Under the pieces are notes generated by a model that saw only the letters and a list, made by a program, of their open reading frames with translations, made no database searches and was not told the origin of the DNA. Shown piece by piece: positions 1 through 7,344 of a DNA stretch of 64,000 nt. This DNA comes from Ceratodon purpureus (lineage: Eukaryota > Streptophyta > Bryopsida > Pseudoditrichales > Ditrichaceae). A program made the position numbers and the translations under genes. Within the stretch, counting starts at the first letter, position 1; each line of letters begins with the position of its first letter. The stretch covers positions 2,786,068 through 2,850,067 of the forward strand of contig CM026427.1 in NCBI GenBank assembly GCA_014871385.1, in the 5' to 3' direction.

Positions 1-2
1 TC

Positions 3-1144
3 GCCAACGGCGGCTACTTCACCGCTTGGATTGACTATTACAAGACGTCGGAGATTCTTCAAGTGTTTTTGGCCAGTGGCTCCTTGGATGACATCTCAAA
101 ACCGCTAAAACCTTTGATTGAAGCTAATATTTCCAAGTTCATGCCGTTGGCAAATCTTGTAGACGAGTTCATGTATGTTGGATTCAGTTCGGGTACCGGA
201 GTACATTGGGAGGTTCACGAGATCAAATCTTGGACATTCACAAGCTCCATGACGCAGCAGGAAACCGTTGTTTTATCAGGTTCTCCTCCTCCCTCCGATT
301 GTTCCTTTAAGTTCTCCTCTCCTCCCCCGGTTGTTTCTCACTCGAGTCCTCAACCAGTTTTGTTTCCCTTCCAGGAGATCAATCATCAGGGAGCCCAGTG
401 AAACAGATAATTATTGGAGTCAGTGTTGCAGGTGGCATATTATTGCTTGCCAGTTGGAAGGTTTTAGGAGGCCCTCTCAAAACTCCCACTTATTCACAGA
501 CCTCTTTTGAGCTTCAACCTTTGACTCAAGGATTAGAGACTTTCCGTATCTTCATATCCCATACAGGTGGACCGAATGGCTCTGAAAAGAACTTCCCAAT
601 CAACCTCTCTAAAGCACTGAAAGACTATGCCGAGGAAAAAAAATGTAATTATGAAGTTTTTATTGATCGGAAAATGGAAAAGGGCACAAAATTTCCAGAA
701 GAAATCTTACGTCAAATAGCAATGACTCACCTGGGGATAGTGGTTGTTACTAAAGAATTTTTCAAAAACAAATGGCCAATGATAGAATTGGCGAAGTTTG
801 TGGAATTGTACAAACCTCCAGAAGTGTTGATTTTGCCTTTGTTTTACAAGCTGAAGCCAGCAGAAGTTAGGAGTCATCTGGAGAAAAAATTCTGGGAAAG
901 ATTTTGGACAGAGATGTCCTCTCCAAATCATCCTATTGATTTGGAAAAGTATAGAAATGCAGTTGAGACCCTCTGCAATATTAATGGTGTTGAATATAAT
1001 TTTTGGAACGACAGTTATGATGCAGAGTACATAGAACAGATTTTGAAAGAAGTGGATAAGATATACAATGATGGGAAGAAGAGCAAGTCTAGTCAAGAAA
1101 ACCAGAGTGAGTTAAGAGTCTGGTGGGGAAAGTGTTGGAGATAA
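3..1144 (+). CDS. L-type lectin / transmembrane / TIR receptor-like protein (5' end outside window)
   Basis: Two exons are visible, 3-279 and 375-1144, joined in phase 1 across a 95-nt GT-AG intron with a pyrimidine-rich acceptor. Exon 1 reads as the C-terminal part of a legume-lectin domain: WIDYYKTSEILQVFLAS, then EFMYVGFSSGTGVHWEVHEI and KSWTF. Exon 2 opens with a short linker, one hydrophobic segment (IIIGVSVAGGILLLASWKVL) and then a TIR domain. TIR landmarks are RIFISHTGGP, YEVFIDRKMEKG and KWPMIELAKF. The Glu after the Trp (codon 130 counted from position 398) lies where TIR NADases carry the catalytic Glu. Known L-type lectin receptors carry a kinase here, so a lectin ectodomain with cytosolic TIR is unusual. 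I infer a surface carbohydrate sensor signalling through TIR, possibly by NAD cleavage. A GTGAGT at 1107 could be a further donor, so the C-terminus at 1144 is uncertain. Confidence 0.8.
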
Positions 1145-1943
1145 TGCCACTACACAGGGGTAGTGCAGAGAGCTACAGGCCCTTTATTGGTGGACTCATT
1201 TCAAAATTTCAACCCCTCACTAAGATCGAACACCTGAATTCTGAATCATTACCTTTGATCGTCCATATCATATCTCATTGAATAGATGGAGTTGGCTTTT
1301 GATCGTGGGCTCATTGGAAAGATCCTTTCGAGCACTGTAAGATGCATACATTACAAGGAAGATTTGAGGAAGTATCTGTGAAGATGTGAGTGTTGTAATA
1401 AAATTATAAGCACTTGGAGCTTGGCAGTAATTGGACAGAAGCTAGACTCTACATTTTGGAACACAGATGTTCGTGGGATAAGTGATCCAGGCTCTATGAT
1501 GGTGCTGAGTGGCGAGTATACACGTTTGTTAATACCAGCATCAACAAGCATATTCAGCAAACTTGCAACATCAGTTTCTTCACAGTAAGGTAATATTGAG
1601 AAGGAAATTGCCATCACTGGAATTGGCTTCGTCAATTCTAGTGCAGAAACAAAAGCCTTACAATCAGGGATGATCTTTGTTCGCTGTATTTTTTACAGTT
1701 TTTTATAGTTTTGTTATCGTTTAGTGACTCGCTAATGGTTCGTGGATATAGTCAGATCTTCACTAGATGCTATTAAATACAAACAAATGTGATTTGTAAA
1801 CATGGTTAAGGCGGTAAACTGCCAAGATCAGATGTACATTTTTTGGTGAATATTAGGTTGAGAAGAATTATCTCTTCTTGAAAGAAAAAAATCAATTAAA
1901 CATAAATTAGTCACTTCAAACATCCACTTCCAACGTGATATAT
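1145..1943. other. Intergenic / 3' flank of lectin-TIR gene
   Basis: I see no convincing exon, RNA gene or repeat here. The stretch is moderately AT-rich and probably holds the 3' UTR of the lectin-TIR gene. If the GTGAGT at 1107 is a real donor, a short last exon could hide here, but no acceptor with a sensible reading frame stood out. Confidence 0.4.
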
Positions 1944-2091
1944 TCAATGTCTAAGCTTGAGAGCACTACATTCAGGCAAGGCTAAGTCATCTACAAAATC
2001 TACTTCACCATCACTAATAAACTTATTAACTTCTTTTGGGTTAATACCGTAGCCATCGAAAGGTAGAAAAGATGAATCTTGAGGAAGCTGA

Positions 2092-2886
2092 TCATGGAAT
2101 GGTCTCCACTGCAACTTTACAGGAGAGCCGCAGCTCATCGAAGAAATGGGGCTCGGCCCAGATCTCAGGAATGAACTCTTTCACATTGTGGATGCTTGCA
2201 ATAGAGTAATCGGCTCCTTCGCACTTAGTCATACTACCAACCAACACAGTGTCCAACCCCGCAGTCTTCCCACCGAAGATATTTCTGGCACTATCATCGA
2301 AGAACAGTGTCTTGGAGGGGTCAATTTGCAGCACTTGAATGGCCTCCTGCATACACGCAACCGATGGTTTGCACACAATAGGAACAGACATATCAAGTTT
2401 CACGGCTTCATCCCCACTCTGCCGTCTCTCCTTCGCAACAGCACAGCGACTATTAAAACTCTCAAAGCAAAGTACGTCGTTGAACAGATCCTCCACACCA
2501 AGCTTCCTCAGCACCACCTCGGCATGAACCTTGTCCGCGTTAGTGAAGATGTACTTGGGTTGAGGCATGCTTTGTAGTAAACTCCGAAGCACAGAGTCGG
2601 GTCTCAGCAGATGGTATGGAAGACGCCCGTGCACATACTTGTGAAAATCATCGTGGTCGACATAGTATCCCTCAGTCCAGAGTCCGGCCATGCTGGTGCC
2701 GTGACATTTGTAGAGCCTGGCATTCAACTCCATTACGACTGTAGGATCGATACCCAGATTCTCCACCATATATGCCTCAATATTCAATTGGCAAGCGTCG
2801 GCCAAACCGCTGCTCCCAGGGTACAGACAATCGTCTAGATCAAATAGAAGCGTTTCGTAGCGTGCCGGGGAAGGCGTCTCCTCCAT
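2092..2886 (-). CDS. HAD-superfamily hydrolase, pyrimidine 5'-nucleotidase (Sdt1-like) type
   Basis: This is a single uninterrupted 264-residue reading frame whose ATG is followed by MEETPSPARYETLLFDLDD. HAD motif I is LLFDLDDCLYP, with the nucleophile and acid/base aspartates at D16 and D18. Motif II is YIFTNAD, a motif III lysine is probable in VCKPS, and motif IV is FFDDSARNI. The alpha-helical cap between motifs I and II matches the HAD_5NT group of yeast Sdt1/Phm8 and the plant HAD proteins related to it. Members hydrolyse phosphate from small metabolites such as pyrimidine mononucleotides; the substrate here is inferred only from family. The protein has no signal peptide and is probably cytosolic. 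It ends CKVAVETIP, close to the usual family length. The lack of introns differs from the surrounding genes and might point to a retrocopy, although no poly(A) scar is obvious next to it. Confidence 0.85.
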   Translation of the reverse strand: MEETPSPARYETLLFDLDDCLYPGSSGLADACQLNIEAYMVENLGIDPTVVMELNARLYKCHGTSMAGLWTEGYYVDHDDFHKYVHGRLPYHLLRPDSVLRSLLQSMPQPKYIFTNADKVHAEVVLRKLGVEDLFNDVLCFESFNSRCAVAKERRQSGDEAVKLDMSVPIVCKPSVACMQEAIQVLQIDPSKTLFFDDSARNIFGGKTAGLDTVLVGSMTKCEGADYSIASIHNVKEFIPEIWAEPHFFDELRLSCKVAVETIP

Positions 2887-2983
2887 AGCTCCCCATTAGG
2901 GGAAAAATCAGGTCTCCAACGGGCCTTGTAAGACAGCCCGGATTAGGTGAGCTTCCTGCCCGCTGACACTTCTCTTCGAAATC

Positions 2984-3175
2984 TCATTGGTCGATATCCT
3001 GCCCGCTGACAACAAAATTCGCCTCGTTGACAGCAGGATTCGCTGACAACAGGATCCGCTGACAACAGGGTCCGGTACTGTCCAATGGGGTGATAGCAGT
3101 GGGCACACGGTCGGTGACAGTGTCATTACTGCTTATATTGTCCAATGGGGGGGTGGGGTGGGGTGGGGTGGGGAA
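2984..3175. repeat. GC-rich short repeats and a G-tract upstream of the HAD gene
   Basis: The unit GCTGACAACAGGATCC and variants recurs four or five times between about 3008 and 3075. The words TGTCCAATGGGG at 3079 and 3139 flank a second stretch. From 3147 to 3173 a run of GGGG blocks separated by single T residues forms a textbook G-quadruplex motif on the plus strand. The block lies in the likely promoter region of the minus-strand HAD gene. Confidence 0.6.
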
Positions 3176-3962
3176 GGGAAGCGATTGGCTGGACCCCCCA
3201 AATGCCAACTGCTGTCACTGCTGGCAGCATTTGGCGACCTGCTGGCACAGTTGGTGCCAGCAGGTAAAGTGCACGGGCATGGCAAAAATTTTGGCACAGA
3301 AAACATGGAAAAGGCCCGTTGGAAACCCCAAACTTCTCCTAATGATTGTGTCCTAATTTCTTTGCCACAGAACTGATTCAATTAGCACTCGACTTGGCTC
3401 CGAACTGATCGATCACCGTCAAAATAGAGCAAGGTCTTCAGGAAAACAACAACAAACATGAAATGTTTGATGTGAATCTATCTACCACATTGATTGGTTT
3501 ATTGGAAAACATATGTGTTGTAGAAATGTCTAATGCGCCATGTATTTAAATATTCAACTGTCTTTTAATTTGTTGATACATCCCAGAAATGTAAAAAAAA
3601 AAAAAAAAAAAAAAAAAAATGGAAAACGGTTAATAAAAAGTAAAAGTAAATAAAGTGACTAACAATGAAATTGAAAAAGTAAAATATATACCTACCACAT
3701 TCACATATGTTTCGTCTAAATTTTTGAGAGCGCAATTTTTCAATATGCCAGCTTTTCTGAAATCTCCACATTTTGACGAGATTTTTTCAATTTGTGTCCC
3801 AGAGCTAATTGAATCAATTCTGATTGTTGCAAGTCCTACAATCAATTCCACCTCTAGAGCTCTATAAGGTGAAATTAAATTTATTAACACGTTATAATTT
3901 CTTGACAATTGAGAACACTCTTCGTGAGGGAAAAAAATGTGTCTATGGTGCTTCCACACACG
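3176..3962. other. Intergenic with homopolymer tract
   Basis: No gene is supported. An uninterrupted A run lies at about 3592-3619. Reading frames through it give only low-complexity peptides. Confidence 0.5.
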
Positions 3963-4377
3963 TTAAGGTATAAGCACCCATAATCGATAACACACCCATC
4001 ACAGATAACTAGGCTTTTTGGATACAAAACAATGGAAAACCAATAGTCAATACTTGATGAACAGTAGATTCCGGATGCATCCTCTAATAGGATGCGTGTG
4101 TGACTCAGTGATTGTTATGAAATTAAATAGTCTTATGTTTGTTCACTACTCTTGTTGTTGTCGGTCATGGGTGAAGCTATATATTAGTTATGGGCTCTGA
4201 CCAACTTTTGAACAAAAACATTTTTAGTAATTCTAATTTTACTTAATTAATTTTGGAAAAATCCTCATTCTTCATGAACCTTATTTTCTTACGCACAAAA
4301 CATTACTCCTTATCAATAACCCAAGCTTTGATATGCTGAAATGCTTAAGTTATCGGTTATGGGTGCTTATACCTTAA
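3963..4377. mobile_element. MITE, TTAA-flanked, TIR family with GCACCCATAAYCGATAA
   Basis: The element starts TTAAGGTATAAGCACCCATA and ends with the near-perfect reverse complement, TATGGGTGCTTATACCTTAA. That gives roughly 29-bp terminal inverted repeats on a 415-bp element. TTAA at both edges may be the target duplication. The interior is AT-rich and non-coding, so it is non-autonomous. The TIR core (CACCCATAACCGA) recurs in elements at 51365-51770, 62769-63174 and 56349-56638, and more distantly at 38521-38828. Confidence 0.75.
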
Positions 4378-4592
4378 ACGTGAAACTGTTTTTTAGATGT
4401 CGAACTGTTTTTTAAGATGTTGAAGGTTACATGAGTCTACGTCAAACCACAATTAGGGAACATGTGGCTATGACGTGATAGTCATTTCCCCCACCCTACT
4501 CAATTTTTACTGAGATTCTGTTTCCTTTCTTTGTTGTAATCGCGGTGCAGTCTCTAGAGTTGCTCAAAATGCAAAATTTCGTTTCAGTTTTG

Positions 4593-4920
4593 AGATGCTC
4601 AAAATGCAAAGATTTTATTTTATGTATTTGATGTAATCGTAGTGCGATTTCTAGATGCTCAAAATGCAAAGATTTTATTTTATGTATTTGATGTAATCGT
4701 AGTGCGATTTCTAGATGCTCAAAATGCAAAGATTTGATTTTATGTATTTGATGTAATCGTAGTGCGATTTCTAGATGCTCAAAATGCAAAGATTTTATTT
4801 TATGTATCTGATGTAATCGTAGTGCGATTTCTAGATGCTCAAAATGCAAAGATTTTATTTTATGTATTTGATGTAATCGTAGTGCGATTTCTAGATGCTC
4901 AAAATGCAGAGATTTTGTTT
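4593..4920. repeat. 60-bp tandem repeat (minisatellite), about 5.4 units
   Basis: A unit beginning GATGCTCAAAATGCAAAG and containing TGATGTAATCGTAGTGCGAT repeats with an exact 60-bp period, starting near 4593, 4654, 4714, 4774, 4834 and 4894. Units differ by only one or two bases, except the decayed outer ones. Because 60 is divisible by three, both strands give artificial repeated open frames; I do not regard these as genes. Confidence 0.9.
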
Positions 4921-5143
4921 TTCTTTAGATTTTGTGTCCACTTCAGATTTTGTTTCCTCTCTTTGTTGTAACTCGGGTGCGGCTCAAAATGCCAAGGCAT
5001 AAAAATCACATAGAACTTCCAAAATTGTCTTCAGTTTCATTTATATGACAAAATTCTGCTATTGAGATGAGCCCACATCTAATTTCATTTTAAGTTTTTG
5101 GGGTTCTATTGAACCGTTTGTACCACCAAAAAGATTGCCAAAA

Positions 5144-5225
5144 CGTCAACTGCAGGGTTCGAACCTGCGCGGGGGAACCCCAACAGATTTCAAGTCTGTC
5201 GCCTTAACCACTCGGCCAAATTGAC
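5144..5225 (-). tRNA. tRNA-Ser (anticodon UGA)
   Basis: On the minus strand the 82-nt gene starts GTCAATTTGGCCGAGTGG. Its acceptor stem GTCAATT pairs with AGTTGAC (one G-U), with G as discriminator. The anticodon stem ACAGA/TCTGT closes the loop CTTGAAA, giving anticodon TGA. The long variable arm (GGGGTTCCCCC) is typical of class II tRNA-Ser. A-box and B-box (GGTTCGAACCC) internal promoters are intact. A TTTTT terminator follows about ten bases downstream, seen as AAAAA at about 5130 on the plus strand. No intron is present. Confidence 0.96.
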
Positions 5226-5709
5226 ATGTGCTGAATCATCGCGAAGGACATGCTACGAATCGGAAACTCCCTCACTAGCTTCACTTCCGGCACACTTCAC
5301 CCTCATCTCCGTTGCTTTTCGTTAGTCGATAAGTGACTTTCCTCAAAGGTCCCGCAACCTCGGCGTCTCCACCGAACGCCGCCGAGTGCAGATACATCGT
5401 TCATTCCAGCAATCCATACTACGTGGATCTCTAGGTTCAGATTAATGGCCTTCGACCATTACGAATGTTGTGAGAGTACTTTGGATGATCAACTATAGGA
5501 AGAGTAAACCATCCACGTTCTCTCAATTCACTTCGATCTGTGCCTCTATGACAGGATTCTTCGAAGAAGGATTGCTTTGAGAATCAGAGTTGAGGCACAT
5601 CTTACATAACGTTCAGTATGACATGTGATTCTAGAGAGAGTAGTTAATGATTATGAGCACAGCTTGAGTTTCAGGGTTTCAGAAAGATTTAGGAAGAATT
5701 TTTGAGTGT
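5226..5709. other. Spacer between tRNA-Ser and snoRNA cluster
   Basis: No protein gene is evident. On the minus strand the 8-bp pair TGTGCCTC ... GAGGCACA closes a hairpin of about 60 nt near 5532-5598, followed directly by ACA. This could be an H/ACA-type hairpin in the same cluster, but I could not fit a second hairpin and H box, so it stays a weak candidate. Confidence 0.3.
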
Positions 5710-5787
5710 AGCCTTCAGGGTCTGCTGTTTGTCAACAATGCCGGAAGGCATTCAGGTCTCAAAGATAATAGACGGCATCACCAGGCT
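5710..5787 (-). ncRNA. C/D box snoRNA predicted to target 18S rRNA near C38, copy 1
   Basis: On the minus strand the ends AGCCT and AGGCT form a terminal stem. A C-like box (GTGATGC) follows the 5' stem, D' CTGA lies at 5752-5755 and box D CTGA at 5715-5718. The ten bases before D' (TCTTTGAGAC) are complementary to the start of 18S rRNA (GTCTCAAAGA). The D+5 rule points to the C of GTCTC, about position 38 in plant numbering. Between D' and C' an AATGCC/GGCATT stem is kept in both copies although its loop differs. The sequence before box D (ACAAACAGCAGACC) matches no rRNA stretch I can recall. Confidence 0.72.
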
Positions 5788-5934
5788 TGAACTCTGAACT
5801 GCAGAAAAGAATTCTGGATTGCACATTTACTACCCTAAGAGAGTTACTAGTGCGGACGAAGCTTGTTATCAGGTACTTCTGATAGTGTGGACAGTCAACA
5901 TCTGCAGTTTTCGTAGGAGGCAGCTTATTTCGTT

Positions 5935-6109
5935 GATTCTCTCAGACAAATGCCTCGTTTATGCTTCAGAGCAACTGGCAAGCCAGCGGTATGCAGGCTC
6001 CTGCAGGTTCGCATAGCTATGTGATAAGACATCACATAGTTAGTTCCGCTGCATTCGCCTGCGACCTTAAACTCAGATTCGTCATCTAAAGTCGTCATCA
6101 CCGAGAATC
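5935..6109 (-). ncRNA. U15 (SNORD15-type) C/D box snoRNA, copy 1
   Basis: This is a 175-nt C/D snoRNA on the minus strand. Its ends GATTCTC and GAGAATC pair over 7 bp. Box C (TGATGA) is at 6095-6100 and box D (CTGA) at 5942-5945. The 3' guide ACGAGGCATTTG directly before D is complementary to the conserved 25S/28S segment CAAATGCCTCGT. The same GAGGCATTTGTCTGA string ends human U15, and the 5' part CGGTGATGACGA also resembles it. U15 guides 2'-O-methylation of an adenosine in that helix. The interior contains a perfect CTATGTGAT/ATCACATAG hairpin (6017-6039) and a CTGGC/GCCAG hairpin. Confidence 0.88.
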
Positions 6110-6218
6110 GAAAACATTAATACAGTAGTTAATGCACAAACCTAATTAATTCATTCAAGGAACCACAAATGAAAATTTTTGAACTTAAATGTGCAGGGCA
6201 ATAAGCTCCTTGATGTGT

Positions 6219-6295
6219 AGCCTTCAGGGTCTGCTGTTTGTCAACAATGCCAAAGGCATTCAGGTCTCAAAGATTATAGACGACATCATAAGGCT
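6219..6295 (-). ncRNA. C/D box snoRNA predicted to target 18S rRNA near C38, copy 2
   Basis: This is a 77-nt paralogue of the snoRNA at 5710-5787. The terminal stem is one pair longer (AGCCTT/AAGGCT). The D' box and the TCTTTGAGAC guide are unchanged. The C box has drifted to ATGATGT. The AATGCC/GGCATT stem survives with a three-base loop. Conservation of the guide, boxes and stems with drift elsewhere is the pattern expected of a functional duplicate. Confidence 0.7.
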
Positions 6296-6451
6296 TTCAA
6301 TTTAAAATACACTTCAGGTTCGTTAAGAAAGTGATTCCGAGATGACTAGCACAGCCAACGCTCTAATGAACATGGTAATGACGTTTCTCAACAAGTGCAG
6401 TCACTGCCAGACAAACCTAAGAAACTTGAATATAAAAGATCGACTTTCGAT

Positions 6452-6626
6452 GATTCTCTCAGACAAATGCCTCGTTTATGCTTCAGAGTAACTGGCAAGC
6501 CAGCGGCAGGGAGGCTCCTGCAGGTTCACATGACTAAGCGATAAAACATCGCAAAGGCAGTTCCGATGCATTCACTCGCAGCCCTAAACTCAGATTCGTC
6601 ATCTAAAGTCGTCATCACCGAGAACC
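6452..6626 (-). ncRNA. U15 (SNORD15-type) C/D box snoRNA, copy 2
   Basis: A second U15 of the same 175-nt length lies about 517 bp upstream (in the direction of transcription) of the first. Boxes C and D, the terminal stem (one G-U change), the 5' CGGTGATGACGACTTTAG block and the ACGAGGCATTTG guide are all kept. The internal hairpin has changed from GTGAT/ATCAC to GCGAT/ATCGC, a compensatory base-pair substitution that argues for selection on RNA structure. Confidence 0.88.
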
Positions 6627-7140
6627 CGCAGTGCTTATACACACATCAAGTCGATGCGGCACCTTGACTATCCTAAATGAAAAGACTACAGAATATAGAG
6701 AACTACACTCCCTCTGGCACATGGTAGAGCAGCTTAATCCATACACTCAGAACTGACCAGAGTGCATTGTCCATCACTGCTGGCATGGGTGAACAAGGAC
6801 CAGATAAACCTACAACGCACAACCCTATCAACGTCATGCAAACCATAAAAGCCTCATCGATCTTAGTGGTATTGTGTTTAATCAGCTGGCCGAAACCATC
6901 AAGAGTAGCAAATACATTTTTAATCATAGGCTATGCAAATCCAGTGTCGCAAAAATTCAACCTATACATCCAGTTCTGAGGAGCAATACATATGATGGAA
7001 GATACAGATTGACAGGAGCTTGCTATCGACGGACAACCACAGCACGAAGATCAAGAGAAAAAGAAACATGTTTCGAATGCGTGGACATCACTGAGAAGGC
7101 CGCTCAAAGTTCAGGATGGTTTGAGAGGAGGCGTCGGCTC
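6627..7140. other. 5' part of the snoRNA precursor or unannotated spacer
   Basis: No gene is recognised. A 74-codon minus-strand frame at 6703-6927 has no family match I can name. The stretch lies between the snoRNA cluster and its probable promoter, so it is most simply leader sequence of the polycistronic precursor. Confidence 0.35.
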
Positions 7141-7157
7141 GTATTTGTGAGCAAGAA

Positions 7158-7329
7158 TTAGGGTTTCCAGTTGCCTCCAAGCGGGCCCGTCAGATGGCCA
7201 ACATCGACGGTTTGGACGAACGTCGCCGGGATGAGATGAACATGTGTAGATGACTTTGGTTTCGTCCGGGTGTTCAGCTATATAAAGCGGGAAAGCTTTA
7301 TGTAGCCTCTTCTTATTTGAAACCCTAAT
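7158..7329 (-). promoter_or_regulatory. Probable promoter of the minus-strand snoRNA cluster
   Basis: A telo-box (AAACCCTAA) lies on the minus strand at 7158-7166, and another on the plus strand near 7320. A TATATAG box on the minus strand lies at about 7278-7284. Telo-boxes are typical of plant ribosomal-protein and snoRNA promoters. The region is upstream of the cluster in the right orientation, but the start site is inferred and the TATA element is palindromic. Confidence 0.4.
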
Positions 7330-7344
7330 CATGTCCAAAAAAAT

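Noticed and set aside
1351-1635. 94-codon minus-strand frame after the lectin-TIR gene
   Set aside because: No features and no splice or family support.
4496-4849. Open frame with repeated HFEHLEIALRLHQIHKIKSL units
   Set aside because: It is a by-product of the 60-bp tandem repeat, whose period is divisible by three; there are no flanking gene features.
5532-5598. H/ACA snoRNA hairpin on the minus strand
   Set aside because: One good hairpin with an ACA after it, but no second hairpin or H box could be placed; mentioned only as a weak candidate.
6703-6927. 74-codon minus-strand frame upstream of the snoRNAs
   Set aside because: No family resemblance; it lies in the probable snoRNA precursor leader.
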